Below are positions 53,883 through 63,253 of a stretch of 64,000 nucleotides of DNA, piece after piece; position 1 is the first letter of the stretch; each line of letters starts with the position of its first letter. The notes under the pieces were generated by a model. That model was given only the letters and a program-made list of their open reading frames with translations, did no database searches and was not told where the DNA came from. This stretch comes from Desulfolithobacter dissulfuricans (lineage in GTDB: Bacteria > Desulfobacterota > Desulfobulbia > Desulfobulbales > Desulfobulbaceae). The DNA is taken from positions 3,434,001 through 3,498,000 of the forward strand of contig NZ_AP024233.1 of the NCBI RefSeq assembly GCF_025998535.1, given 5' to 3'. The translations under genes and the position numbers were made by a program.

Positions 53883-54584
53883 CTACAGTTCGCGCATCCG
53901 GTAGCCGATACCCCGGATTGTCTCGATCCACTTGCCGGCCGTGCCGAGTTTCTTGCGCAGTCCGAAGATCTGCACATCCACGGCCCTGGGGGTGATCAGG
54001 TAGTCATAACCCCGGATCTGGTCGATTATCTGCTGCCGGGTGTAGACCCAGCCTGGCCTCCGGGCCAGCAGTTCCAGGATGGTGAATTCAGTGGTGGTCA
54101 GATGGATGGGCTGACCATCGAGGAGAACCTCGTGGCGACCGGGATGGATCTGCATGGAGTGGAGTGAGATCACCTCCTCGTCTGCACTGTCCTGGTCCTC
54201 ATGGACAACCGGTTTCCGGCGCAGGGCCGCCTCCACCCGGGCTATGAGCACCCTGGGGCTGAAAGGCTTGGTCACGTAATCGTCGGCACCGCACTCCAGC
54301 CCGGCGACGATATCGTCCTCTTCTCCCTTGGCCGTCAGCATGATCACCGGCAGGCTCCGGGTCTTTTCATCGGTGCGGACAGCGGTGCAGATCTCCATCC
54401 CGTCCATACCCGGCAGCATCAGGTCGAGGATCATGGCATCGAACGATTCTTTTTTCAGCAGCTCCAGGGCTTCCTCGCCACTGTCGGCGCAGGTCACGTT
54501 GTACCCGCTGCGGATCAGGTTGTAGCTGACGAGCTGCTGGATATCCGTATCATCCTCGACAACAAGGATATCAGGTTTTTTCAC
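53883..54584 (-). CDS. phoB: Phosphate regulon response regulator PhoB
   Basis: 233-aa OmpR-family regulator. The receiver has acidic residues at 11-12, phospho-acceptor Asp 54 (MILDLMLPGMDG) and Lys 106 (YVTKPF). The C-terminal winged helix (TTTEFTILELLARRPGWVYTRQQIIDQIRGYDYLITPRAVDVQIFGLRKKLG) is typical of PhoB. The start is the GTG at 54582-54584 with GGAG eight bases upstream; the open frame reaches an ATG at 54662. Divergent from phoU, sharing a promoter region with Pho-box-like repeats. It should activate both phoBR and the pst genes under phosphate limitation. Confidence 0.92.
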   Translation of the reverse strand: MKKPDILVVEDDTDIQQLVSYNLIRSGYNVTCADSGEEALELLKKESFDAMILDLMLPGMDGMEICTAVRTDEKTRSLPVIMLTAKGEEDDIVAGLECGADDYVTKPFSPRVLIARVEAALRRKPVVHEDQDSADEEVISLHSMQIHPGRHEVLLDGQPIHLTTTEFTILELLARRPGWVYTRQQIIDQIRGYDYLITPRAVDVQIFGLRKKLGTAGKWIETIRGIGYRMREL

Positions 54585-54675
54585 TTGTGAGACTCCGTGG
54601 TTTCCAAAGGTGGTTTTCCAGGCTGGTGGACAAAAAACTACCCCGTGTTTCACCGGTTGCAAGGAAAAATGCGCA

Positions 54676-54704
54676 TCCTAACCCAATCCTAACACAACTT
54701 TAAT
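54676..54704. promoter_or_regulatory. Candidate Pho box between phoB and phoU
   Basis: Direct repeats TCCTAAC (54676-54682) and TCCTAAC (54687-54693) separated by four bases, with a weak third unit at 54698-54704. The 7-4-7 spacing (11-bp period) is that of PhoB sites, although the repeat sequence differs from the E. coli CTGTCAT. The same pattern occurs upstream of pstS. Confidence 0.6.
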
Positions 54705-54772
54705 CATCGGATAACAAAATCAGGGTAAAGATCGCCACAACATTAATTTACGCATACTGAGGCAACCACATA

Positions 54773-55429
54773 GTGACACCACATCTGACGTTTCACCGCG
54801 AAATAGAGGAACTCAAGAAAATGTTCCTTTCCCTGGGATCTCTGGTCGAGGACCGGGTCGACAAGGCATGTCAGGTCATCGAGACGCGGGATCCGGTTCT
54901 GACGGCCGAGATCATCCGTTCGGACTGGGAAGTGGACGACATGGAAATCCGCATCGAGGAGGAATGCCTCAAGGTGCTGGCCCTGCATCAGCCCGTGGCC
55001 AGTGACCTGCGGCTGCTGATCACCATCATCAAGGTCAACAACGAACTCGAGCGCATCGCCGATATCGCGGTCAATATCGCCAAGCGGGTCCACACCATCA
55101 ACAAGGACTCCTCGCTCACCTTTGAGATCGACTACAAGCCCATGATCTTCCGGGTCCGGCGAATGCTGAAGATGAGCCTCGACGCCCTGGTCTCCGAGGA
55201 TGCCGACCAGGCGAGAAAGATCTTCATCGAGGACGACGCCGTGGACGGACTGCGCAACGCCGTGTACAGGGCCGTGGTCAATGAGCTGAACATCGAAATG
55301 GGCCACGCCGCCTGTCTGCTCAACATGTATCTCCTGGCCAGGCATCTGGAACGGATTGCCGACCGCACCACCAACATCGCCGAAGAAGTTATCTATCTGG
55401 TAGAAGGCCAGATCGTTCGCAGTAACTGA
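54773..55429 (+). CDS. phoU: Phosphate signalling protein PhoU
   Basis: 218-aa helical protein of two PhoU three-helix repeats; the acidic metal-binding motifs are NNELERIADIAVNIAKR and LARHLERIADRTTNIAEE. PhoU links the Pst transporter to PhoR and keeps the regulon off when phosphate is plentiful. It starts with a GTG at 54773, GAGG ten bases upstream. Here it is the first gene of the operon, not the last as in E. coli, 13 bases before pstC. Confidence 0.93.
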   Translation: MTPHLTFHREIEELKKMFLSLGSLVEDRVDKACQVIETRDPVLTAEIIRSDWEVDDMEIRIEEECLKVLALHQPVASDLRLLITIIKVNNELERIADIAVNIAKRVHTINKDSSLTFEIDYKPMIFRVRRMLKMSLDALVSEDADQARKIFIEDDAVDGLRNAVYRAVVNELNIEMGHAACLLNMYLLARHLERIADRTTNIAEEVIYLVEGQIVRSN

Positions 55430-55442
55430 GCGACCACTGATC

Positions 55443-56816
55443 ATGTCACCCTATCTCTTTCCCGTTCTTGTTCTCGGCCTGGCTTCCTTTGCCTGGTGGC
55501 AGGGCCGGCACCGGGCGTTTTCCCTGGTGGGCCGCCACAAGCTCCATTCCACCCCCGGCTACTACGGGGTGCTGGTGGCCCTTTGGTGCAGCGTACCGCC
55601 GCTTGTCATCTTTCTTTTCTGGTTGAGCTGTTCTGATTCTATTCTCACGGCGCTGGTCCTCAAGACCCTGCCCGGAGCCGATCAGCTCAGCCCGGACAGG
55701 CTCAGCCTGCTGGTGGGCGATTTGAAAAATCTGGTGGCTGGCCATACCGCGGCCCGCAATATCGATCCGGCCCTGCAGCTGGCGGCCGACCGGTATCAGG
55801 AGCTGCGCCGCATCGGCCAGGTCTCCCTGGGCCTGGTGATGGCCACTGTGGCCCTGGCCGGATTTTTCCTGGCCTATACCAGAATACGGCCAAGCCTGCG
55901 GGCCAGGAACCATGTGGAACGGTTTATCCGCTGGATGCTGATCCTCTGCTCGACCATCGCCGTGTTCACCACCCTGGGTATTGTCCTGTCGGTCCTGTTC
56001 GAGTCCATTCGTTTCTTTCAACAGGTTCCCCTGACCGATTTTCTTTTTGGCCTCAAATGGAGTCCACAGATGGCAATGCGGGCCGATCAGGCCGGCAGCT
56101 CGGGCAGCTTCGGGGCCATTCCGGTCCTGGCCGGTACCTTCATGATCTCAGGTATTGCCATGACCGTGGCCGTGCCCATCGGTCTCATGTCGGCGATCTA
56201 CCTTTCCGAGTACGCCGGTCCCCGTTTCCGGGCTGTGGTCAAGCCCATGCTTGAAATCCTGGCCGGAGTGCCGACGGTGGTCTACGGCTTTTTCGCTGCC
56301 CTGGTGGTGGCGCCCTTTATTCGCGGATTCGGCGAAAGCCTGGGGCTTGCCGTCTCTTCGGAGAGTGCGCTGGCCGCCGGTCTGGTCATGGGCATCATGA
56401 TCATTCCCTTTGTCTCGTCCCTGTCCGACGACGTGATCAATGCCGTGCCCCAGGCCCTGCGCGACGGATCCTACGGCCTGGGGGCCACCCGGAGTGAAAC
56501 CATCAAGAACGTGGTCCTGCCGGCGGCCCTGCCCGGTATTGTCGGCGGCATTTTGCTGGCCGTATCCCGGGCAATCGGCGAAACCATGATCGTGGTCATG
56601 GCCGCCGGCCTGTCAGCCAGGCTCACCGCCAACCCCCTGGAAGCGGTGACCACGGTCACCGTCCAGATCGTCACCCTGCTTGTCGGAGATCAGGAGTTTG
56701 ACAGCCCCAAGACCCTGGCCGCCTTTGCCCTGGGTCTGCTGCTCTTTGTCGTGACTCTGATCCTCAACGTGATCGCCCTCTACGTGGTCCGGCGCTACCG
56801 GGAAGAATATGAGTAA
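55443..56816 (+). CDS. pstC: Phosphate ABC transporter permease PstC, long form
   Basis: 457 aa, about 140 longer than E. coli PstC because of an N-terminal extension with two extra hydrophobic segments and a periplasmic stretch (residues about 1-150). The core permease has LFGLKWSP, GTFMISGIAMTVAVPIGLMSAIYLSEYA, VPTVVYGFFA and the EAA loop ALRDGSYGLGATRSETIKNVVLPAALPGIVGG. The long form is seen in several Proteobacteria and Desulfobacterota. It overlaps pstA by eight bases. Confidence 0.92.
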   Translation: MSPYLFPVLVLGLASFAWWQGRHRAFSLVGRHKLHSTPGYYGVLVALWCSVPPLVIFLFWLSCSDSILTALVLKTLPGADQLSPDRLSLLVGDLKNLVAGHTAARNIDPALQLAADRYQELRRIGQVSLGLVMATVALAGFFLAYTRIRPSLRARNHVERFIRWMLILCSTIAVFTTLGIVLSVLFESIRFFQQVPLTDFLFGLKWSPQMAMRADQAGSSGSFGAIPVLAGTFMISGIAMTVAVPIGLMSAIYLSEYAGPRFRAVVKPMLEILAGVPTVVYGFFAALVVAPFIRGFGESLGLAVSSESALAAGLVMGIMIIPFVSSLSDDVINAVPQALRDGSYGLGATRSETIKNVVLPAALPGIVGGILLAVSRAIGETMIVVMAAGLSARLTANPLEAVTTVTVQIVTLLVGDQEFDSPKTLAAFALGLLLFVVTLILNVIALYVVRRYREEYE

Positions 56817-58104
56817 CCAGCAACCGATGAAACGAAAAAACAACGAAATGTCGACCATGGAACGGGTCGGCCAGGGGCTTGGCAAACGGTATCGCCGTGA
56901 GCGGAGATTCAGGATGCTGGGCCTGCTGGCGATCATGGCAAGTCTTGGTTTTCTCCTGGTTCTCTTTGGCTCCATTGTCTCCAGGGGCTATACGGCCTTT
57001 ATCCAGACCGAGATCCGGCTGCCCATCCATTTTGATGCCAGAGTTTTTGATGTGGGTAATCTGGCCCGGGCCGATTACGCGGCCCTGGTCAAGGCCTCCA
57101 TGCGGGAGCTGTTCCCCGAGGTCAAGGGACGTCGTGACAAGCGCCAGCTGTACCGTCTGGTCAGCTCCGGGGCCGCCTACACCCTGCAGAAGATGGTGGT
57201 GGCCGATCCGGCCATGATCGGTACCACCCGCGATGTCTGGCTTCCGGCCGACGACGAGGTGGACATGTTCGTCAAGGGCTACATAAAAAGGGATGTGGAA
57301 GAAAGCGCCCGCCGTCTGACCGACCAGCAGATCCGCTGGATAGACCATCTTGCCGAAAGCGGGCGTCTGGAGCGCCGTTTCAACGCGATCTTCTTCTCGG
57401 CCGGTGATTCCAGGGAGCCGGAACTGGCGGGTATCCGCGGCGCGGCCATGGGCTCGCTCTTCACGCTGCTGGTGACGCTTGGGCTCTCTTTTCCCATCGG
57501 CGTGGCCTCGGCGGTGTACCTGGAGGAGTTCGCTCCCAGGAACCGCTGGACCGACCTGATCGAGGTCAACATCAACAATCTGGCCGCCGTCCCCTCGATT
57601 GTCTTTGGTCTGCTCGGCCTGGCCGTATTTCTTAACTTCTTCGGCATGCCGCGCTCAACCCCGCTGGTGGGTGGGCTGGTGCTCACACTCATGACCCTGC
57701 CGACCATTATCATCGCCAGCCGCGCCTCGCTCAAGTCGGTACCCCCTTCCATCCGCGAGGCGGCTCTCGGGGTGGGCGCTTCCAAGATGCAGACCATCTT
57801 CCATCATGTCCTGCCGCTGGCCATGCCCGGGATGATGACCGGGACCATTATCGGCATGGCGCAAGCCCTGGGGGAGACCGCACCGCTTTTGATGATCGGC
57901 ATGGTGGCCTTTATTGTCGACATTCCCCAGGGGTTTACCGATCCGGCCACGGTCCTGCCGGTACAGATCTATCTCTGGGCCGATTCACCGGAACGGGCCT
58001 CTGTCGAGCGGACCTCGGCCGCCATCATGGTCCTGCTGGCTTTTCTCATCCTGATGAACGGAGCCGCTGTCCTGCTGCGCAAGAAATTCGAGCGCCGCTG
58101 GTAG
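56809..58104 (+). CDS. pstA: Phosphate ABC transporter permease PstA, long form
   Basis: 431 aa with a periplasmic insertion of about 130 residues after the first helix (residues about 60-190). The core has TLGLSFPIGVASAVYLEEFAP, NINNLAAVPSIVFGLLGLAVFLNFFG, the EAA loop IREAALGVGASKMQTIFHHVLPLAMPGMMTG and GETAPLLMIG. It pairs with the long PstC; the two extensions may contact each other or PstS in the periplasm (inference). Confidence 0.92.
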   Translation: MSNQQPMKRKNNEMSTMERVGQGLGKRYRRERRFRMLGLLAIMASLGFLLVLFGSIVSRGYTAFIQTEIRLPIHFDARVFDVGNLARADYAALVKASMRELFPEVKGRRDKRQLYRLVSSGAAYTLQKMVVADPAMIGTTRDVWLPADDEVDMFVKGYIKRDVEESARRLTDQQIRWIDHLAESGRLERRFNAIFFSAGDSREPELAGIRGAAMGSLFTLLVTLGLSFPIGVASAVYLEEFAPRNRWTDLIEVNINNLAAVPSIVFGLLGLAVFLNFFGMPRSTPLVGGLVLTLMTLPTIIIASRASLKSVPPSIREAALGVGASKMQTIFHHVLPLAMPGMMTGTIIGMAQALGETAPLLMIGMVAFIVDIPQGFTDPATVLPVQIYLWADSPERASVERTSAAIMVLLAFLILMNGAAVLLRKKFERRW

Positions 58105-58162
58105 GAGGCAAGAGCCCCGGATCCGGAGGCAGGAGAGGGCGTGACCTGGTTTTGAAACAATC

Positions 58163-58191
58163 TTCAAACCGGATGCTAACACAGCGCTAAC
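58163..58191 (+). promoter_or_regulatory. Candidate Pho box upstream of pstS
   Basis: Three 7-base units with four-base spacers: TTCAAAC (58163-58169), TGCTAAC (58174-58180), CGCTAAC (58185-58191). The last two share GCTAAC and match the CTAAC core of the phoB/phoU repeats. A TATCCT hexamer begins ten bases further on and could be the -10 box. It implies that pstS has its own PhoB-dependent promoter within the operon. Confidence 0.6.
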
Positions 58192-58258
58192 AAAGACCGG
58201 ATATCCTCTTACCATTGTTATTATACGTTTTTCGTTTTTTTATTATGGAGGAGAAAAC

Positions 58259-59302
58259 ATGTTAAAGAAGAGTCTGATTTTTGGTGTTGCCATGCTGGCA
58301 GCCGCATCCACGGCCTATGCCGGTGGCCGGGATTACATCTTCATCGTCGGGTCATCCACGGTCTATCCCTTTGCCACCACCGTGGCCGAGCAGTTTGGCA
58401 AGACCACCAGGTTCAAGACCCCCAAGATCGAATCCACCGGTTCCGGTGGCGGCATGAAGCTGTTCTGTGCCGGCACCGGCATCAACACCCCTGATATCAC
58501 CAATGCGTCGCGTCGCATCAAGCACTCTGAATATGAGAAGTGCCAGAAGAACGGGGTCAGGAATATCGTTGAAGTCAAGATCGGCTACGACGGCATCGTG
58601 CTGGCCAACTCGCGCAAGGCCGACCAGCTCAAGCTCTCCCGCCGGGACATCTACCTGGCTCTGGCCAAGGACGTGCCGGATCCAAGCGGGGCTGAAAAAC
58701 TGGTTCCCAACCCCTACAAGACCTGGAAGGATGTCAATCCGTCTCTGCCGGCCCAGAAGATCGAAGTGCTCGGCCCGCCGCCCACCTCGGGCACCCGGGA
58801 CGCCTTTGTCGAGCTGGCCATGGAAGGCGGTTGCAAGACGTTCCCCTGGATCAAGGCCATGAAAAAGAAGGACAAGAAACTCTACAAGTCCATCTGCCAC
58901 ACTGTGCGTGAAGACGGCGCCTATATCGAAGCCGGCGAGAACGACAACCTGATCGTCCAGAAACTGGAGGCCAACCCGAACTCTGTGGGCATTTTCGGCT
59001 TCAGCTTCCTGGATCAGAACGGTGACAAGATTCAGGGATCCATCGTCGACGGCGAGGCCCCGACTTTTGAAAACATCGCCGAAGGCAAGTACCCTGTGTC
59101 CCGGCCGCTCTACTTTTATGTCAAGAAAGCCCATGTGGGTGTGGTTCCCGGCATGGAAGAGTACCTGGCCGAGTTCACCAGCGAGCGGGCCTGGGGTGAT
59201 GAAGGATATCTTTCCGACAAGGGCCTGATTCCCATGCCCAGGGAAGAGCGGGCCAAGTATGCAAAAGATGCCAAAGAGCTCAACCCGCTGGTTTTCGAAT
59301 AA
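58259..59302 (+). CDS. pstS: Phosphate ABC transporter binding protein PstS
   Basis: 347-aa periplasmic protein with a signal peptide (ending STAYA-GG). FIVGSSTVYPFATTVAEQF and STGSGGGMKLFCAGTG carry the phosphate-binding serines, TNASRRIK and SGTRDAFVELAMEGGC the remaining ligand loops. This resembles the longer, SphX-like PstS group. Its own Pho-box-like repeats and GGAGGAG ribosome site suggest high expression. Placed between pstA and pstB, not first as in E. coli. Confidence 0.93.
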   Translation: MLKKSLIFGVAMLAAASTAYAGGRDYIFIVGSSTVYPFATTVAEQFGKTTRFKTPKIESTGSGGGMKLFCAGTGINTPDITNASRRIKHSEYEKCQKNGVRNIVEVKIGYDGIVLANSRKADQLKLSRRDIYLALAKDVPDPSGAEKLVPNPYKTWKDVNPSLPAQKIEVLGPPPTSGTRDAFVELAMEGGCKTFPWIKAMKKKDKKLYKSICHTVREDGAYIEAGENDNLIVQKLEANPNSVGIFGFSFLDQNGDKIQGSIVDGEAPTFENIAEGKYPVSRPLYFYVKKAHVGVVPGMEEYLAEFTSERAWGDEGYLSDKGLIPMPREERAKYAKDAKELNPLVFE

Positions 59303-59441
59303 GAACCAGGTTACATAACCCGTTCACCGCGCCGCGTTCCTGCCCTTGTGGCAGGGGGCGGCAGCTGTTTTTTGTCAAGACAAATACCAAGAAGAGGCCG
59401 GCCGCGCAGATGCGGCGGGCAGGGAACAGGACAGGAAGAAA

Positions 59442-60332
59442 ATGATTGCAGCTGAACTGACCCAGAGGATGGAGCATGGAGAGTATATGAATGGTGACAT
59501 CAGGCATGTCAAGCCCTCCCTTGAACTGGCAGGTGGCAAGGACGTCAATGCCACCGTGGGCGAGATCTTTGTCGACAATGCCAGGATGACCTGCCGGGGG
59601 GTCAATGTCTGGTACGAGGAAAAACATGCCATCCGCGAGGTCTCCATCGACATCGGCCGCAACGAGGTCCTGGCCATGATCGGCCCGTCCGGCTGCGGCA
59701 AGTCCACCTTCCTGCGCTGTCTCAACCGGATGAACGATACCATTCCCGGTTGCCGGGTCACCGGCAGGATCCTCCTGGACGAGCTGGATATCTATGACCG
59801 GAAGGTCGACGTGGTGCCGCTCCGGGCCCAGGTGGGCATGGTGTTCCAGAAACCAAATCCCTTTCCCAAGTCCATCTATGACAACGTGGCCTATGGCCCC
59901 AAGATCCATGGCCTGGCCACTGACAGGACAGAGCTCGACGAGCTGGTGGAGGTTTCCCTGCGCAAGGCCGGGCTGTGGGATGAGGTCAAGGATCGGCTCG
60001 ATCAGCCAGGGACCGGGTTGTCAGGCGGCCAGCAGCAGCGGCTCTGCATTGCCCGGGCCATTGCCGTCAAGCCGGAGGTCATCCTCATGGACGAACCCTG
60101 TTCCGCCCTGGATCCCATTGCCACGGCCACCATCGAGGAGCTGATCAGCGAGCTGCGGGACCATTACACCATTGTTATTGTCACCCACAACATGCAGCAG
60201 GCGGCACGGGTTTCCCAGCGCACGGCCTATTTCCACCTGGGCGAACTGATGGAGGTGGGGCCCACCGAGCGCATCTTCACCAATCCCCGTCACAAGCTGA
60301 CCGAGGATTATATCACCGGCCGTTTTGGCTGA
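59442..60332 (+). CDS. pstB: Phosphate ABC transporter ATPase PstB
   Basis: About 296 aa. Walker [20 protein letters not shown], the PstB-specific [42 protein letters not shown] signature and [11 protein letters not shown] Walker B. The N-terminus is about 45 residues longer than in E. coli. Several in-frame starts exist (59346, 59442, 59469, 59487); I chose 59442 behind AGGAAGAAA, with low certainty. Last gene of the pst operon, followed by a terminator. Confidence 0.92.
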   Translation: MIAAELTQRMEHGEYMNGDIRHVKPSLELAGGKDVNATVGEIFVDNARMTCRGVNVWYEEKHAIREVSIDIGRNEVLAMIGPSGCGKSTFLRCLNRMNDTIPGCRVTGRILLDELDIYDRKVDVVPLRAQVGMVFQKPNPFPKSIYDNVAYGPKIHGLATDRTELDELVEVSLRKAGLWDEVKDRLDQPGTGLSGGQQQRLCIARAIAVKPEVILMDEPCSALDPIATATIEELISELRDHYTIVIVTHNMQQAARVSQRTAYFHLGELMEVGPTERIFTNPRHKLTEDYITGRFG

Positions 60333-60364
60333 GCACTATCCCTCGGCATCCGGGTTCCCCAGAG

Positions 60365-60401
60365 CCGGCACGCGCTATTTAAGGCGCCTGCCGGTTTTTT
60401 T
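60365..60401 (+). terminator. Terminator of the pst operon, overlapping the ugpC 3' end
   Basis: CCGGCA (60365-60370) pairs with TGCCGG (60389-60394), with GCGC/GCGC inside, followed by T7 (60395-60401). It lies over the last codons and the stop of the convergent ugpC reading. Confidence 0.75.
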
Positions 60402-61453
60402 GTCAAAGAGGTGGATGTGGGCCGGGTCCACGGTGAGTGGCAGGATGGTGCCGCTTGCCGCCTGATGGGTTCCCGGCAGTCTGGCGGTGACCAGGAGGTC
60501 GTTATCGGGCAGGCGGCCGTAGATCATGGTGTCGGCCCGAGAAATTCCGAGTGATCCGCTTTGAGCGGCAGGGTGGCCTGCTCCGGGTCGGTGAGCCTGA
60601 AATGTTCCGGCCGGATTCCCACGCTCACCTCGCGGCCATTTTGGGGCTGGAGATTTTCCCGCTCCAGCGGAAGATGGAGCCCGCCGGCCAGGGCGGCGGA
60701 CTGGCCGTCCCTGCTGAGCCGGCCGTCGAGGAAGTTCATGGCCGGTGAACCGATGAAGCCGGCCACGAACCGGGTGGCCGGGCGTTCGTAGATCTCCAGG
60801 GGAGAACCGATCTGTTCAGCATAGCCGCCATTGATGACAATGAGCCGGTCGCCGAGCGTCATGGCCTCCACCTGGTCGTGGGTTACGTAAATGGAGGTCA
60901 CCCGGAGCCGTTTGTGGAGGTTGCGCAGCTCCAGGCGCATCTGAACCCGCAGCTTGGCGTCCAGGTTGGAAAGCGGTTCATCAAAGAGAAAGACCTTGGG
61001 TTCGCGGACGATGCAGCGGCCCATGGCCACCCGCTGGCGCTGGCCGCCTGAGAGCTGTCGCGGTTTGCGCTGGAGCAGTCCTTCGAGCTGGAGCAGCTTC
61101 GCCGCCTGGTCTACCCGGGCTTTGATCTCCTCCCGGCTGAATTTTCTGAGCTTGAGCCCGTAGGCCATGTTGTTGAACACGGTCATGTGCGGATAGAGGG
61201 CGTAGTTCTGGAACACCATGGCGATGTCCCGGTCCTTGGGCTCCAGGTCGTTAACCGCCCGGCCGTCGATGGATATGGTGCCGCTGGTGATCTCCTCCAG
61301 GCCGGCGATCATCCGCAGCAGGGTGGACTTGCCGCAGCCGGACGGGCCGACAATGACCGTGAACTCGCCATTGTCGATGGCGGTGTCGATGTTGTGGATG
61401 ACTTCAGTGTCACCGTATCTCTTGGTTACCTTTTCAAATACTACCCGGGCCAA
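60375..61453 (-). pseudogene. ugpC: Glycerol-3-phosphate ABC transporter ATPase UgpC, frameshifted near the C-terminus
   Basis: The first 307 codons encode a MalK/UgpC-type ATPase: Walker [10 protein letters not shown] at about 36-44, [29 protein letters not shown], and the start of the regulatory OB domain ([14 protein letters not shown]). The frame stops early at 60524-60526 after HSEFLG. One extra base at the CCC run 60536-60538 restores the reading [20 protein letters not shown] to a TAG at 60375, giving the usual 359 aa. The lost part is only the last ~50 residues, so an assembly error or a mildly truncated protein are both possible. It follows ugpE by one base. Confidence 0.82.
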
Positions 61454-61454
61454 T

Positions 61455-62303
61455 TTATTTCTCCGTTTCGGTGAGTCCCTTGATGAACAGTTTCTGCATT
61501 CCGACCACGACCAGCACCGGAGGCAGCATGGCCAGCAGGGTGGTCATCATGATCAGGTGCCACTGGGGTGATTCCTCCGCCGCTTCGAGCATCTGCTTGA
61601 TCCCCATGACGATGGTGTACATGGATTTGTCGGTGGTGATGAGCAGGGGCCAGAGATACTGGTTCCAGCCGTAGATGAAGAGGATGACGAACAGGGCGGC
61701 GATATTGGTACGCGAGACCGGCAGGAGGATATCCTTGAAAAAGCGCATGGGTCCGGCCCCGTCGATGCGGGCGGCCTCGAGCAGCTCGTCGGGCACGGTG
61801 AGAAAAACCTGCCGGAACATGAAGGTGGCGGTGGCCGAGGCGATGAGTGGTACGGTCAGGCCCCAGTAGTTGTTGAGCATGCCCAGGTTGGCAACCACCT
61901 CGAAGGTGGGCAGGATACGGACCTCCACCGGCAGCATCAGGGTGATGAATATCATCCAGAAAAAGGCCATGCGCATGGGGAAGCGAAAATAGACAATGGC
62001 AAAGGCCGACAGAAGCGAGATGATGATCTTGCCCACCGCGATCATCATGGCCATGATCAGGCTGTTGAAGAGCATAAGTCCCACCGACTGTTCCCGGGCG
62101 TTGCCCACGCCCTGGACAAAGGTTTCCCGGAGGTTATGGAAGAACTGGTCACCGGGCCACAGGGGCAGGGGAATCTGGGTCATGCGTACCGCGTCGTGAC
62201 TGGCGGCGACAAACGTGACCCAGATGGGGAAGGCGACCACCGCGATACCGAGCAGGAGAACGATATGGCTGAGCCAGCTGATCAGGGGTCGGCGTTCAAT
62301 CAT
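61455..62303 (-). CDS. ugpE: Glycerol-3-phosphate ABC transporter permease UgpE
   Basis: 282-aa permease with six helices of the MalG type. The N-terminal [27 protein letters not shown] and [49 protein letters not shown], containing the EAA loop, are UgpE signatures. Coupled tightly to ugpA (two bases apart) and ugpC. Confidence 0.92.
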   Translation of the reverse strand: MIERRPLISWLSHIVLLLGIAVVAFPIWVTFVAASHDAVRMTQIPLPLWPGDQFFHNLRETFVQGVGNAREQSVGLMLFNSLIMAMMIAVGKIIISLLSAFAIVYFRFPMRMAFFWMIFITLMLPVEVRILPTFEVVANLGMLNNYWGLTVPLIASATATFMFRQVFLTVPDELLEAARIDGAGPMRFFKDILLPVSRTNIAALFVILFIYGWNQYLWPLLITTDKSMYTIVMGIKQMLEAAEESPQWHLIMMTTLLAMLPPVLVVVGMQKLFIKGLTETEK

Positions 62304-62305
62304 GA

Positions 62306-63187
62306 CTAATACTCCACCTTGCGCTCTATGTAGCGGAACTGGATGACGGTCAGGCCGATGACAATGACCATCAGGATCACTGACTGGGCCGCCGAGCCGC
62401 CCAGGTCCAGGCCGATGAACCCGTCATTGTACACCTTGTAGACCAGGATCTCGGTGGCCTTGGCCGGACCGCCCTTGGTCACCGCATGGACAATGCCGAA
62501 GGTGTCGAAAAAGGCGTAAACGATGTTCATGACCAGGAGAAAAAAGGTGGTCGGTGAGATCAGGGGAAAGATGATGGTCCAGAACCGCCTGGCCGGGCCG
62601 GCCCCGTCGATGGCCGCAGCCTCGATCAGGGACCTGGGGATGGCCTGCATCCCGGCGAGAAAAAAGAGAAAATTATAGCTGATCTGTTTCCAGGACGCGG
62701 CCAGCACGATGAGGGCCATGGCCTGGTTGCCGTTTAAGCGGTAATTCCAGTCGTAGCCGATACCGTGCAGCATGTAGGATACGATGCCGAGCGTCGGGTC
62801 AAAGAGAAACATCCACAGCGCCCCGGCCACGGCAGGAGCCACGGCATAGGGCCAGATGAGAAGCGTCCGGTAGACCGTGGTGCCGCGGACCACATGATCG
62901 GCCATGGCGGCCAGGATCAGGGCGATACTGAGCGAGAGCGCGGCCACCAGCGAGGAAAAGACAATGGTCCGCAGAAACGAGTTGAAATAGATGTCGTCGC
63001 CAAAGAGCTGGACAAAGTTTTCAAACCAGACAAACTCGGTCTTCAGGCCAAAGGGATCTTCCACCAGCATGGACTGGTAGACCGCCTGGCTCGCCGGCCA
63101 GATGAAGAACACCAGGGTAATCAGCACCTGGGGCGCGACGAGCAGATACGGCAGGATAGAGGGTTTGAAATGGGTGCGTTTGATCAT
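62306..63187 (-). CDS. ugpA: Glycerol-3-phosphate ABC transporter permease UgpA
   Basis: 293-aa permease of the MalF type. [52 protein letters not shown] at the N-terminus and [53 protein letters not shown] are close to UgpA. Second gene of ugpBAEC. Confidence 0.93.
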   Translation of the reverse strand: MIKRTHFKPSILPYLLVAPQVLITLVFFIWPASQAVYQSMLVEDPFGLKTEFVWFENFVQLFGDDIYFNSFLRTIVFSSLVAALSLSIALILAAMADHVVRGTTVYRTLLIWPYAVAPAVAGALWMFLFDPTLGIVSYMLHGIGYDWNYRLNGNQAMALIVLAASWKQISYNFLFFLAGMQAIPRSLIEAAAIDGAGPARRFWTIIFPLISPTTFFLLVMNIVYAFFDTFGIVHAVTKGGPAKATEILVYKVYNDGFIGLDLGGSAAQSVILMVIVIGLTVIQFRYIERKVEY

Positions 63188-63253
63188 GGGCAGGGGGCGG
63201 CGATGGAGGAGGAGCAGCCCTCATCCATCGCCGTGTTCCAAGGATTTTCTGAA

